Assembly: GCA_911728455.2 (NCBI GenBank)
Contig: OU452225.1
Location: forward strand, 26,756,495-26,820,494
Direction of reading: 5' to 3'
DNA from: Marthasterias glacialis
Taxonomy: Eukaryota; Echinodermata; Asteroidea; Forcipulatida; Asteriidae
DNA length: 64,000 bases
A program made the position numbers and the translations under genes. Position 1 is the first letter of the stretch, and every line of letters begins with the position of its first letter. The notes under the pieces are model-generated. The model made no database searches, was not told the origin of the DNA, and was given only the letters and a program-made list of their open reading frames with translations. Positions 36,581 through 47,980 of the stretch are shown here, one piece after another.

Positions 36581-37701
36581 CTGGTACATCATTCTTTCCG
36601 CAATATATTTTCATTTTAATGCAAGTTTTGACCTGATGGAAGAGTGAAATTTTTGTTATGTCTGAGCATGTGTGACACTTGTGATGAGCTCAAATATGCC
36701 ACAAAAACTATAAATTTATATAATGCTGTTCAAAAGATACTGTAAACAAGATCATTTGATGTGATGAAAGTTGACACCTGATCATGTTATCATGACATGT
36801 CATCATGACATCATCTGTTTCATTAAATAGGCTACAAAATGTCCTAAACTTCATAATAATACACAATCCAAACTCAAATGGATGCAGTTATTCTCAACAC
36901 TATGGGGGTCTACAAATAAGATCAAGTAATATTTCAACTTATGTAAGCCACTGCGTACCTTTTTTTCAAATGCAGCTATTTATATGAGACTTCGAATTAA
37001 GAGTTCGGAAAAGACGAAATGGAAATAATTAGTTGGAGCTGTAACCTGAGGGTGCTGAGGTTTACAGTGTGTCTTCCCTTTTAGATTCTTCAGGTCCCTA
37101 CAGATCCCTTCAGATCCCTTTCCCATGCACTACTAATCCATGGACGACGCTTGTACTTGAGCATTGCATGCTTCACAAACTGGGAATCATCAACATAGGG
37201 TGCAGAACACTTGATTGAAGTACTGTCTTAATGGAAATGGTAAAAGGTGAAGCTTATTTCCGTGTTGGGTTTTCATTTTACCTTTCAACTGGAGTGGATT
37301 CAGTGAATTTCCTCTTTTCAAGAAGGTATCTAAATGTGTGCTAACAAGGTCGCATGAACAAGTTGTCCCGAACAATTATGATCCAGTCGTGCTTGCCAAA
37401 AATGTAAAAACATGTATAAAACAGGCAACAATGACACAGTGTTGACGTCACGATGTAAAGTTATAAGCTATAATTTGATTTATAATTTGTACCGATAGGA
37501 CAATGTAAAGTAAAAAATTATCTGATGACAATTTATATGTACAAAACCTATAAAATGTTGGCATTCAAAAAAGTATTAAAAAAAAGGGAAACAAATTCTG
37601 GATAAAAACAAAGTTGGTTTCGGGTGAGGGCCCAAGTCCCAATAAATCAAAATTAGTTTGATGATACTTAGACTTGTATATTGCAATTAGAAATTGTCTG
37701 A

Positions 37702-39493
37702 ATGTTTTGATCAGCCTGTAGAACAAACTAGGCATTGATAATTAGGCTGTTACAGTATCCTACTTTCTACCCTGTCTGTATGTGATCAATTATTGCTGCC
37801 AGTTTTTGGTGGCCATAATGAATCCCAACAAGCACGGCAATAATCCTGTTTTTTCTTCTTTGTTTTTCTTTTTTTCTTTTTTAGCTCCTATGTAGGAATT
37901 TGTCAGTAAATGTACTTCTTACCCAATTTCATTAACAAAATAAAAAATCCAAAATGGTGGCCTTATTAAATTGTTCATCTTGGTGGCAAGTGATACTTCA
38001 GGTTTTTATGTTTTATTAAATCAAAATAAAATAATTACTATTTTAGTTTCTTGAAATAACCATCCTATACCCATCTTTAAAATGTGGCATTTTGAGGGCG
38101 AGCTGATGGTGAGAGTAGAGCCACTGCCCAAAGTGCTTCAATGAGAGTGGTAACTGAAAAAGCCACCAGCTGCACTCAATTGCAATAGAGTTTGGGCTAC
38201 TGTCAAGGTTGTTTCTCAACCTTTGTAAATTGTTGCAGTGGCAATCTGTGGCACTGCTTGACATCACAAAAGATAGGTGTCCAGAACAAGTAAACACAAA
38301 CTCCTACAAAAACTTTGGTTACAACAATGTTTTAGCATTGTGCTCTCTGAATGTGGTTCATATATGCAAATTTTCAAGGTTTAAATCACTTTCATTCTTG
38401 GGGTATCTTTTATTCACGGAAGAAAAAAATATAATTTATAAAACAATAGTCTTTTCAGGACGCCAATGCACGCCTTATTTGATCGCGCAAGAAAAAGCAT
38501 CTTCTTTTACCATTATTTTTTTTCAAATTTTTCAAGTAAGCTTTTGCCTACGTTATCTACAACAAAACAACTGCTGTGAAATTTACAGTAAAAATTTTAA
38601 ACTTGTCGCCGTATAGTTCATTTACTGAGATCATTCCTGCTTTGTTTTTCATGTTGACTGCAAAACTTAAATTTTTATTTTTGAATACCTTTTTATATCA
38701 ACTTCTTATTTGAACTAGAATTCATGGTCATTTGGGTCATTTTTGTAAGAAATTTTATAAGTTTTTAAAGATCTTCCAATGATGTATAAATTGTCAAAAT
38801 CTATTTTGTATGAGTTGTTAAGATTTTTCTCTAATATTAAAAAATAAGAAACTTGTATTTACTGTAATTAGACACCTGATGACATAATTGGTGCCAATGG
38901 CTTGTTAAGGTTCAAGTATATGTAAAGTTTCAACTCAATATTAATCTTGAAATTTGGAAAAGTGTTTGTAGGAAAAGGAACAAAAAGGTAAAATAGAAAT
39001 TGCTTCTGTTACTAAACAGAACAGAAGGCTTTTCCCGTTTCAACTGTAAAAAAAGAAAAGAGTTTGATAAAGCTTAACTTTTTCAACTTGTCAATAGAGG
39101 GCTTTTGGACTTTTGACCCCCCGTGTGTACGTTTTGAGTTGTGTGATGCATAGAAAACATACGAGTGTGTGACTGTACTTCCTATTTGAGTTGTGTGTAC
39201 CATAGCAGTCCAATATATGCACTGGTCAAAATTTAAAAAATTCATTATAAATCATGTAATAACGTCATCATAACGTCATTTCATATCTGTTTGCAACATG
39301 TCCATGTCTAAAGTCAAACCAAGATTCCACCCTATCAAACCCATTGTGTGGTAGATACATGACATCAAAAACTGCAACCCTATAATAGAATACCACATGA
39401 CACGTGATGAAGTCATTAATCTGAAACTTCACACATTAATTGTTTTCTGGATGAAGGTCATTATGTTCACATATTTTGAAGCATATTTTGAAG
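37702..39493. repeat. Dispersed repeat homologous to 19-20 kb
   Basis: Begins with a satellite-unit fragment (TTTTGATCAGCCTGTAGAAC) and continues with GGTGGCCATAATGAATCCC, also near 23044. The AGCCACCAGCTGC and AAGGTTGTTTCTCAACCTT blocks match 19.5 kb. TGACGTCA lies just outside at 37443-37450. The longest frame here (38209-38616, 135 codons) starts within repeat sequence and shows no domain. Confidence 0.5.
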
Positions 39494-39859
39494 TGGTGTG
39501 TCGTGGCCGAGCGGTTAAGATCACCGGACTCAAGTTCTGGTGTTGTTAGCAGCAGAGTGTGGGTTCGAATCCCGGTTACGGCACTTGTGTCCTTGAGCAT
39601 GATACTTGGCCATGATTGCTTTGTTCTTCGGATGGGACATTTAACCGTGGGTCCCGTGTACTAGGATGGGTAGTGCACGTAAAGGAACCCAGAACACTTA
39701 TCATGGAAGAGTAGGGGTTTACCCCAGTGTTTCTGGTTCACATAGCAAGCACCCTTATCTACATGTTTCCTCAGGCTTGAGAGCTACAGTGATTAAGTTC
39801 ACTTATGAGGCATCCTTGGTTCCATTACCAGAAATGTATAATAATAATAATAACAATAA
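39494..39859 (+). repeat. tRNA-derived SINE, second body type
   Basis: A box TGGCCGAGCGGTTAAGATC and B box GGTTCGAATCC (39562-39572), then TCCTTGAGCATGATACTTG. The body differs from the other SINEs: GGATGGGACATTTAACCGTG, GTCCCGTGTACTAGG and AAAGGAACCCAGAACACTT. It ends in an ATA/ATAA repeat. It interrupts a copy of the dispersed intron repeat. Confidence 0.82.
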
Positions 39860-40084
39860 TTCAATCTTTGCCAAAGACATCAAGCAAAAGTGCATTTTTA
39901 ACTGTTTTGAACCTGCCGCTAGAGGGAGCTCTTGCACTTCCACTTTAAAAATATATGGCACATCCGGTTTTGACCGAAAGTAAAGGTTACAAAATTTTGG
40001 ATGTAACACATCCTGGCTTGGTGGAAACAAGATTGACTAATTAAATATTCATTGAACGTTAATTAATTAAGAAAATAACAGGCA

Positions 40085-40369
40085 GGTGGCTATGTAGTCG
40101 TCCGACACCGGCAGTGCATAAACCTCTTTGGTAGTAGAATACTGGTAGTTTATGAAACAGTAATGTGATTAATATCAAAGTCACAACATACAACTTTAAT
40201 AAATTGGCTCAGTGTTATTATTACCAAAAGTCCACTTTTGGTGTGACTCTATTGGTCACGGTATGTTTTTGCACATAGTTTGCCATCAGCTCAGATGACC
40301 TAGTACCCACAATAGGTCAAGTGATGACATGTAAACATTGGTCGCACAATCGGTCTATTGTTGTTGGGA
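40085..40369 (-). mobile_element. Family A MITE, inverted and truncated
   Basis: Read on the minus strand it begins AATAGACCGATTGTGCGACC and continues through the CACTTGACC, TGCAAAAACATACCGTGACC and GTGGACTTTTGG blocks of the family, then stops before the right half. Confidence 0.65.
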
Positions 40370-40439
40370 CTAACAGATCGGAAAAGCTAAAAAAGAAAAT
40401 AATAAAAACTAAAAAGCAAAAAAACGAACAACAACAATA

Positions 40440-40772
40440 GAATGGTCTAGTGCACCGGACTCAAGTTCTGGTGGTCAAGTCATCCAGGTGTGGGTTCAAA
40501 TCCCGGTCATGACACTTGGTCCTTGAGCAAGATACTTTACTATTATTGCTTGTCTTCACCCAGGGGTGTAAATGGGCACCTGCGAGGGTAGAGGTTGTTA
40601 TTGTGTTTGAAAAAGCCTTCGGAGCGCCAAGGCAGCTCAGGGCTTTATACTCCCCAGGGAGCTGAGAAAGATTACAGGAATGTTATTGGCCCAATGACTA
40701 GGGCACTAATGAAAAGCGCTTTGAGACCTTATTGTGAAACGCGCTATATAAGAACTAATTATTATTACTATT
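40440..40772 (+). repeat. tRNA-derived SINE
   Basis: Degraded A box (ATGGTCTAGTGCACCGG), B box GGTTCAAATCC (40493-40503), then CCTTGAGCAAGATACTTTAC, AAATGGGCACCTGCGAGG, AAAGCGCTTTGAGACC and GCGCTATATAAGAAC, with an ATT-type tail. Same body as 25846 and 49801. Confidence 0.85.
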
Positions 40773-40779
40773 GCCCGAA

Positions 40780-41035
40780 CAATCCCCCCCCCCCCCCACT
40801 CGGAATTTTTTTTTTTTTTAAATTGGACCAAGAAGAACGGATGTCCTGCTAAAACCTAAACACCTTTTGTGTGCATAGCATATGGGAAATTTAGAGGCAT
40901 CAATAGGCATACAATAGACGTACAGTTTTTATAAAAAATCCAAGTATGAGTACCAAGGTAAACATAAATGGTTACCATGAAAACAGTATCCGGCCCCCTT
41001 TTTTTTTTTTTTTGGGGGGGGGGGCCTATATTATT
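40780..41035. repeat. C/T and T/G homopolymer pair
   Basis: A run of 14 C followed by a run of 14 T (about 40784-40820) is mirrored by about 17 T followed by 12 G at 40999-41028. The arrangement suggests a degenerate TIR element with homopolymer ends, like the G/C-run elements elsewhere in the window. No target duplication was identified. Confidence 0.35.
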
Positions 41036-42123
41036 ATGACTCTGGGTAATGTTGATAAAAAGCCACAAAATTGGTGGTAATCAGTCTAACCATTAAACAG
41101 ATTGTCACCAACCCAAAGTCCTTGTAGGGTTATCTGTTCTGTTACAGTTTTGCCTCATTGATATAAATATCATGAATAAAGAAATATTTTCAAGAAGAAT
41201 CATCAAATAGTATCCTCAAATTACAATCACAAAAAGCAATGGGAGGAAGCTGTTATTAATTAAGGCTGTAAAGTAGCCAATCACTCAGAGATGTTGCCAA
41301 CGCCCCTACTGTGAGTGATGCACAGCAGTTTGACCTGATTGACAACATGCAATGTTTTAGCCGCAGATTGAGCAGCAAATAAAAGGGATATGTTTTAATA
41401 AAAATAACAGCTTCCTACTCAATAATATCAATATGGAATTGTATAATACTGGGTTGGTCCTTACTGCATTAAATAGTCTTCTAAATATAAAAATATTATG
41501 TCTCCCTAAAAATCAGGAGTGGTTCTTTTCTTCTTTTTTAGATCTGGACAGATGTCAAAGATTATTGAAGTTGAAAATAGACGCAACATTTTGTAAAAAC
41601 TTATCATTTTAGGAAATTGTAAAACTATGATTTTTTCCAAAGAAAAATTCATGAAAACAAATGAAGCTGCGTTCAAAATTGGAAGTGCATAAAATGTTGA
41701 GAAGTTATAAAACATTACTGCAACAACGTTTTAGGGTTTCACACATTCCTAAACCCCAACAGTGACAACAATCCTAAGTAGCCAGTTTAAAAAGTTTGGT
41801 ATACATTGGTTATCAGAAGACTATTTTCAAATGAAATCATCTTTAGCTATCAGGAAATAATATCTTAAAGAAATGATACAATCTTTTGTAATTATGGAAA
41901 CAAAGCATTATTGGTGAAGGATTTTAATGGGTTGTTGTACTCGAAATCTTTAAAATTTTACTTATTTAAAAATGTTTGTATTGACATTGTTTCAGTGTGC
42001 TGAATGTCAAAGCATGTAGGATCAATTCAACTGAACTTCAGATGATGATACTAAGCAAGAATCAACTTGGGAAATTATGCCAAGACAGACAGACATTCAG
42101 ATTGAAATAAACATAGGACTTAC

Positions 42124-42157
42124 CACCAAGAAGAGCCAAGAAAAGAAAGGGACTCAT
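42124..42157 (-). CDS. Exon 1: start codon and signal-peptide core
   Basis: The minus strand reads ATG AGT CCC TTT CTT TTC TTG GCT and continues to a GGTG/GTAAGTCC donor: 34 coding nt ending in phase 1. The peptide MSPFLFLALLG is a hydrophobic core. Joined to exon 2 (VLTESK) it gives a short signal peptide with possible cleavage after TES. A lies at -3 of the ATG, and the roughly 180-nt leader from the predicted start site has no upstream ATG. Phase and function fit the fibrinogen/F5/8C gene, but linkage over 29 kb is inferred. Confidence 0.65.
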
Positions 42158-42337
42158 GATGGAAAACAACTGAATCAGCAGAGACAGTCAGAGTTCTGAA
42201 GCTACGTGGAATCTCCTGAGGAACAAAGTAACAACTCTATCAACTCTATCAACTCTATCAACAGAGGCAGACAGCGATCTAACAGTGAGGTGAGAATATT
42301 ACTTGTGTTGTTCAACAGCTCCTCTCCTTGCACGGAA

Positions 42338-42461
42338 TAATTCAAACTACCTCCAGCTTTTTATATACGTGTACGTGTGCCTTGCTTGTTTGTGCTGGAG
42401 AGTGTCAGCCAATCAGAAACAGACATGTTGTGTATTTTTTTCATAAAGCACTCTCATTGGA
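42338..42461 (-). promoter_or_regulatory. Core promoter: TATA, initiator, two CCAAT boxes
   Basis: On the minus strand, TATATAAAAAG (42357-42367) is followed by TTATTCC, a full match to the initiator consensus, with its A at 42338, 30 bp from the TATA start. Inverted CCAAT lies at 42409-42413 (about -72) and direct CCAAT at 42456-42460 (about -120). The leader between 42337 and 42158 contains a three-fold GTTGATAGA repeat and no ATG. The spacing of all parts agrees with a focused animal promoter for exon 1. Confidence 0.7.
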
Positions 42462-43250
42462 CTGTTGTATAGCTAGATTGGTATGACACTTACTGTCACC
42501 GGTCTGCTAGACACTTTCTGCTGGTCTTTGCGATAATAACAGTAACTACTGAAATAACTCCTTCAAAAAGATAGGAAACAAACTTGAAATTTAGTTTTAT
42601 AATGTACTCCACTCTTGGCCGAACACAAAACGATTTTGGCAGAAACAGGGAGGCTGGACTGATTGGTATAGTTTAATCTCACATGTCAAAGTGGATGCCT
42701 TAACATAAATGATGGTTCTAAATGGACTTCTAGAAGATTCAAGCTTTTTTAGTGCGAGTCACAAATTACAAATCTGGGCGAATTGTTGGTCGCTCTAAAT
42801 CTGTCTTGAATCAGAATTGAGTCAAGTAAGATTAGCTCCATCCTTTTGTTCATACCATCCTTACTGTTTTATGGATAAATCTACATACAGATTAGAAATG
42901 AATTGGGTTATCAATACAATAGTGCAGAGCAAGTGCAACATATATCTTACCACTGCTATATCATACCCCCCGAAAAAATAAGGGAATGATATCTAAAAGA
43001 GCAAATACTTTAGGAGGCTGTTTCATGTCATTTTATTTATGTTTCTTCAGTAAACAACACTGCCTTGTTTGATGAAAATCAACAGCAGGGTTTCTACCAA
43101 AGGTGTTTTATCTGCCTGCAATCATCTTTCATCACAAAATAAAGACAAAGTAACATCCTACAAACACCATTTGAAGTAATTTGGGGCAGAATAGCTGATT
43201 TTTTACATTTAAATATTTTTATCAATTTTTGGTGTGAACAGAGAAAAATT
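42462..43250. other. Upstream region without a recognised gene
   Basis: No splice-bounded coding segment and no repeat match elsewhere in the window was seen. It may hold distal control sequence for the minus-strand promoter, but no specific site can be supported. Confidence 0.35.
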
Positions 43251-43323
43251 GACCAGAGCGAGATTTGAACCTTTGACAACCATCGATATGTATCTATGCT
43301 GTACCAACTGAGCTATCCAGTCC
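43251..43323 (-). repeat. tRNA-like SINE head, not a functional tRNA
   Basis: The minus strand has GGATAGCTCAGTTGGTACAGC (A box) and AGGTTCAAATCTCGC (B box) at normal tRNA spacing. The presumed acceptor arms (GGACTGG and CTCTGGTC) do not pair, so this is a tRNA-derived SINE fragment. Confidence 0.6.
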
Positions 43324-43926
43324 TAATGTTGGCGGTCCCCCTAGTTTGTTAATATCTTTGTTCGGAGGGTGCCAGTCAGAAGCCAACTAACTGGTTACTG
43401 CCGTGTAGCCAGGAATGACACCTCATTAAACAATGCAACCATTGAGCTAGCTCTATGGATATAACCTAGGAAGCTGCAGCTAGGGGGATCTACCTTAAGG
43501 GTAATTTTTGTAATCAAAGGTTAACAGTTCATGGTTCCCAAAAATTAAATTTAATTGTTTTTTTTGTTTTTTTTTATTAACATTTTTGAACATTTGTAGA
43601 GAATAAATTCAATCTTATGCTATTTGTATTGAAGCACTGAGTCTGGATCTAGGCCCAATATCTTCAGTCTTTTGAAATTTGAAGACTTTAAAGGATTTCA
43701 AGGAATGGTGCTTTTCCCATGAAAGCTACTTTGAGTGAATGATGTGTCGACTAATGATATCATAAAGCAGGTTAACTCTAAGGGTGTTTAAATTAATTTA
43801 TTCATCATAGGAATTGAAAGAAGAATCTTAATTGGTTTATGGGTAAGGACCAACTGTCTCTGTCCATTATTAGTGCCTTTATTTAATTACTTCACTTAAT
43901 GTATCACCTCTAGGCAAGACATATCT

Positions 43927-44065
43927 GGGTCCAATATCATAGAGCTGCTTAAGCTCAAAAAGCAGCTAAGCACACACAAAATTATGCTTACCAGAATAAG
44001 GTTACCAGTCAAAACAGCATGTCACATGTCACAAGTACTGTAAGCAGCTCAATGAAATTGGGCCC
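43927..44065. mobile_element. Short palindromic MITE
   Basis: The left end GGGTCCAATATCATAGAGCT is mirrored by the right end AGCTCAATGAAATTGGGCCC, and AAGCAGCT blocks follow inside both ends. It is about 139 bp with no coding content. A single copy is visible here. Confidence 0.7.
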
Positions 44066-45071
44066 TGCTCTAGAATGACAAAGGTTGTAGATTTTGTTTA
44101 AAAGGACTTCGAAAGTAATGAGTATATATTTCTAAACATGCATTGGTGTATTGGTAAAACACAAATAATGTTCTTTATCCTCGATGCAAATTTAACATCT
44201 ATCAAAATTTTGTATTTCGGATTCTGCAATTCAGATTGATTTGACTGTTTATATGGAATAACAAAATCTTCATTTTGGAAGAGGAATTTAAGTGACCTAT
44301 TACCACTAAGGGTTAATCTGAAATTGATTCTGAATGGAATGTGCTGATGTTACATTTTTAATCCACAAACTATTTCAATTGTTAGGAAGCTGTTACTGGA
44401 TCTGCCTGATAAGTCAGCAGTGTAGAAGAACAAAAGACAACTTGAATGAACAGTCTTCCAGAAGTACTGTTGAATGGATCCATTGATCTACAGTGTGCTT
44501 GAGTTCTAAGTTCATTTATAGGAACCAATCATGATGTGGCGTGGATCTATCCGGGTGCTCATTCTGTCTCAAGATCCTCAGTACCAGCTCATTACAAGCC
44601 ATGTAAGTCTTTTGATTCTTTTATAATTTATCCGAAATATGGTAAATGTTTTTATGAAGTTTAAAAACTTGTGAGGCATTCATCAGTGACACCATATGTT
44701 ATAAAAGACTATAACTCCGCACAGTAAGCCAGTAGATGGCTTAAGGTTAAGTTTACAAGGAGAACCCAAACCAGTGTTTGATTGACTCAGATGCATGCAT
44801 GCACCAGTGCTGTGGTTTTACATTAGACCATGTAAGTACCATGTCCTGCATGCACACTGTGGATGTTACTTGTATTCAACAGTCCATAATAAAGAATTTG
44901 CACTGCTACATATTTACTATAATGTATGGTATAGTTGCATACACTGTGCCTGGTATGATAATGCAATGATATTGCTTCATACATAAAACATTACTCGCAA
45001 CAGTGAAGTGATTCATTTGGGATATCACTCAAAACACGCAGTGAGGTGTCTGGTGGTAGCAGTCAGAACAA

Positions 45072-46020
45072 TTAAACAGTTAAGCCCCCCCCCCCCCCCT
45101 CCCATGGGTTCCAGTGAAGTTCACTTGTCAGTGATAAATACATATTATGAGCAGTAGTATGGTACCAGCCCCCAGCATGTCCAGTACATAGTGAACATGT
45201 TGAGAGGGTCATTTGAGCTTTGCTAGAATGACTTGTCTCAAGGGTAATTTTATTGTCAACTGCAAAGTTTTCAGAAAATCTAAATAACAATACATGGCTC
45301 TTTTCAACAACGTACCAGCAGAGAACACAACCTTTACTATCAATATGGTTATTTAAAAATGCAAGGAAGACACACCACAGCCAGGGGTTGGACTGCATTT
45401 TTTTATGATGTGTTAAAAGGAAAATCAAATCCATAATGCTCCTACGATTTTTGAGTGAAACTAGAGAAGTTGCTTGTGGGACATCTACATTGATGTCAAG
45501 AAAACAAATGAATTTGTTTTGGATACGTTCAATACGAGTCTCTTGGGTGACCAATAAAGATTTAAAAGAAATAGATGCAAATTCAAGACCCAGCCTAAAA
45601 AGAGAGCAGTAAAGGATTTGTTTTGTTTTGCGATCCAAATTCCTGCAATGATGCCAAAATATACCAAGCATTCGATTTGCCTTGGCAACAATGTAGTCCA
45701 CATGCGCAACAAAGGTCAGTTTACAATCAATAAAAATGCCTAAATCTTTGTGTTTACCAACTCTTTCCAGATGAGAGGAAGACATTTCATAGTTATGTAA
45801 GATTGGTTGCTTCTTAAGAGACAAAGTAAGCACTTTACGATTGGATGGATTAAGAGATAATTTGCAAGTAGATGACCAATAATAGAGCCTGTCCAAATCC
45901 TCCTGCAGCAGCTGTGCATCACCAGGTGTGCCAACAATGCATGTTTAAGATCATCAGCAAACAGAAGACTGTCACAATTGAAAAATCTTTTGGGGATGTT
46001 CTTTTCTTTTATGTGCATAG
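45072..46020 (-). pseudogene. Non-LTR retrotransposon fragment (RT palm, thumb and C-terminus)
   Basis: Minus-strand frames give HIKEKNIPKRFF, then LLFADDLK (catalytic DD box, about 45975), then after a frameshift a 274-codon frame with LYYWSSTCKLSLNPSNRKVL, KHKDLGIFIDCKLTF, HVDYIVAKANRMLGI and LDRKTKQILYCSLFR. This order (FADD, W-L-LN--K, LG--ID--L-F--H, K-LG) is typical of LINE reverse transcriptases. The N-terminal RT and endonuclease are absent, and the frame is broken near the DD box. It is a different family from the 22-kb fragment. Confidence 0.85.
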
Positions 46021-46585
46021 GCCTAGATGACTTAGTTTGATTCTTGTGGGACTGGACATCATTGCATTGAAGTTAACTGCAGTTAGATCCATTCATCTGG
46101 CTGACAGTAATGACATCCATCGATTTGGAGTTCAACCGTAGCAAATTTTTAGCAACACACTTCTACCAAACACCACACTTGAGGTTGGTGAGTATAGTTT
46201 TACTGTCAAGAGAGGGCATCTGCAACTGCTATGGTTCTTCCTAAGCTGGATGGCAATTAACATTGTCTCTGGAATGAGACCAGTGTGTTTGTAATCTCCA
46301 TGGGGCTGACTTAGTTTCTGTAGCCATCTAGATTGGTATGCTAACTCATTCTGCATACATTGTTAATGGAGACACACGTACTGTCGGAGGATTCTGCATT
46401 CATGTATGCTGCACGCTTAGGCTATACTCTAATGGGCTTGCTGCAGGATGGCAACACAATATTAGAATGAAACTGAAACTGTTTCACCCATTTATTCATT
46501 CTTACCCTGTATTATTTCCCCTGTTTTTATTTACTTTGTTGCCAGTATGTAGTGGTTGTTTATAATGATTCCATTTTTTTTACAG

Positions 46586-46684
46586 TTGATAAGTGTGCTA
46601 TTCCAAGTGAGAATGATTGCAAGTGTGTGAATGGAGTTTGCATGTGTACTGACTGATTCAATGGCAACCAATGTAAGATATCAG
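46586..46684 (+). pseudogene. EGF-like exon with an in-frame stop
   Basis: A TTTTTTTTACAG acceptor and TCAG/GTAAGC donor bound 99 nt, phase 1 on both sides, the usual phase for shuffled EGF exons. The translation is VDKCAIPSENDCKCVNG, then VCMCTD, then a TGA stop (46654-46656), then FNGNQCKIS. The six cysteines and the C-C--FNG--C ending identify an EGF-like module. The stop lies where the family has an aromatic or glycine residue. With the broken VWC exons downstream it is best read as a decayed gene. Confidence 0.7.
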
Positions 46685-47454
46685 GTAAGCAATTAAGAGC
46701 CCAATATAGAATGCTGATTAAAGTAGAGATATTCCAGCCATTGGCAAATAACAAAACAATCTCATGTGAATATTTCAACACTATAGTCTCTTTTCAGGGC
46801 GTACTTAATTGATGATAATATCTGTACAATATATCGGACTGAAACAATGGTGCTTTGAACAGTAGGAGACTTTGGGACAATAGGTCCAAATTCCCACAAG
46901 GTCCTGTTGTCGACCAGTAGCTGAGATTAACTGGTTTCCATGAACAGATGTTGGGTACCGGTAATTTTTTATCTTTAGTTGATTAATGGTCCTTGTGCAA
47001 ACTTGGCCTAAGTTGCAACAAGCATGACAGTAATATATTCCATTGTTAGTGTAGTTCTGAGCATGTACATATTTCTTATAGCAATGGATTTACCTAGGGA
47101 GTCTGCTGCCTCATAGAGTCCCAAAGCCTCCCATTGTTACCCACAGGAATAAATAAGCCATGGATGTTAAATATGTGTTCATATTTTGATTTATCCAAGA
47201 TTGTAGATGTTTAGTGTAAATATTACCTGGGGTTATAAACCCTGAGTATTGCACACATTGTGTGGATTAGTATGACAACGGGTATAGCCTGGTTCCTGTA
47301 CAGATTGCAGGTTAGGGAGGAGTCACACCTAAATGAAAGCACAGTAATTAGACATCTGTCATTTTGACCCTCAGCAAAGTTGCCCCTCGGCAAAGTTGCC
47401 CCTCAGCAAAGTTGCCCCCTCCATGTACATTATTTTATTCCTGAATTTACTCTT

Positions 47455-47620
47455 AACCAGTTAATGCCGGTACACTTCCATTTTTTCCGTGCCATCCCTC
47501 AGGACTATTTTCTTGTTATTGCTGGAATTATTTTTTCTTTGAGAGTTCTGCTGGCACAAAGAAACCATTACTAAACAAAGTCATGAGAGCAAAGATTCTC
47601 AATGAAGCACTGGGATTTGT
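47455..47620 (+). repeat. CCAGT-family element fragment
   Basis: TTAACCAGTTAATGCCGG, then GGAATTATTTTTTCTTTGAG, then GCTGGCACAAAGAAACC and AGAGCAAAGATT match the left part of the elements at 10265 and 11447. No right end is seen. Confidence 0.55.
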
Positions 47621-47818
47621 CTTTTCTCTATTTTAAACATATCAGATTCAAACACCATGAATCGCAAAACCTGGGCTGTGACACAGAAACACATTAAACA
47701 TCTCTTTACTTTGCTAGACTAACCTGCAGAAGGTCTTTGTGAAAGTAATTCCACCGATTATTGTAAAACCTGATCTTGGACTTAAAATTGTTGTTTTAAT
47801 TTGTGTTGTGAATCTCAG

Positions 47819-47980
47819 GTTGTGTTAACAATGTCATTAGATATAGGAATGGTACAGTCTTCCTTCCAACTGTGATGAATGTGTTTGTATCTATGGGGAT
47901 GTTGTATGTGAACCAGCTAGCTGCAAAACAGAATGTTATGATCCATATCAACCACCAGGAGAGTGTTGTCCAATGTGAAG
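47819..47980 (+). pseudogene. von Willebrand factor C-type exon, frameshifted
   Basis: The acceptor AATCTCAG and donor GAAG/GTAAAT bound the exon. The first half reads GCVNNVIRYRNGTV and the second half, in a shifted frame, CDECVCIYGDVVCEPASC, then KTECYDPYQPPGECCPM. This is a clear VWC cysteine pattern, including C--C-C, C----C and CCPM. A 1-base loss between TVF and the PSNC position and a further 2-base loss before the last cysteine break the frame. It lies 1.1 kb after the EGF-like exon in the same orientation. Confidence 0.75.

Larger units (their letters stand above)
6035..42338 (-). other. Gene span: secreted half-fibrinogen / F5/8C protein (3' end not found)
   Basis: Six minus-strand coding exons (34+132+131+259+326+139 nt) join with matching phases (1,1,0,1,0) into 340 codons plus one base. 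Predicted layout: signal peptide about residues 1-16; linker to about 56; fibrinogen-related segment about 57-185; discoidin/F5/8C domain C190-C339. The first intron (12869-42123) is about 29 kb and the others are 0.9-2 kb. The frame is open after 6035, so at least one further exon is expected. Secreted fibrinogen-related and discoidin domains usually bind glycans, glycoproteins or matrix, so a lectin-like immune or adhesion role is inferred. The exon 1 to exon 2 join rests on phase and signal-peptide logic only. Extra exons in the giant intron cannot be excluded. Confidence 0.7.

Noticed and set aside
38209-38616. 135-codon plus-strand frame
   Set aside because: It starts inside a dispersed repeat also present at 19.5 kb, where no equivalent frame exists, and has no recognisable domain.
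43251-43323. Functional tRNA gene
   Set aside because: A and B boxes are present, but the acceptor arms do not pair. It is a SINE head.
44495-44603. Possible first exon of the EGF/VWC gene (ATG at 44531, GTAAGT donor at 44603)
   Set aside because: One frame starts MMWRGSIRVLILSQ but is not a convincing signal peptide. Another reads VAWIYPGAHSVS with no domain match. The evidence is too thin to list as an exon.
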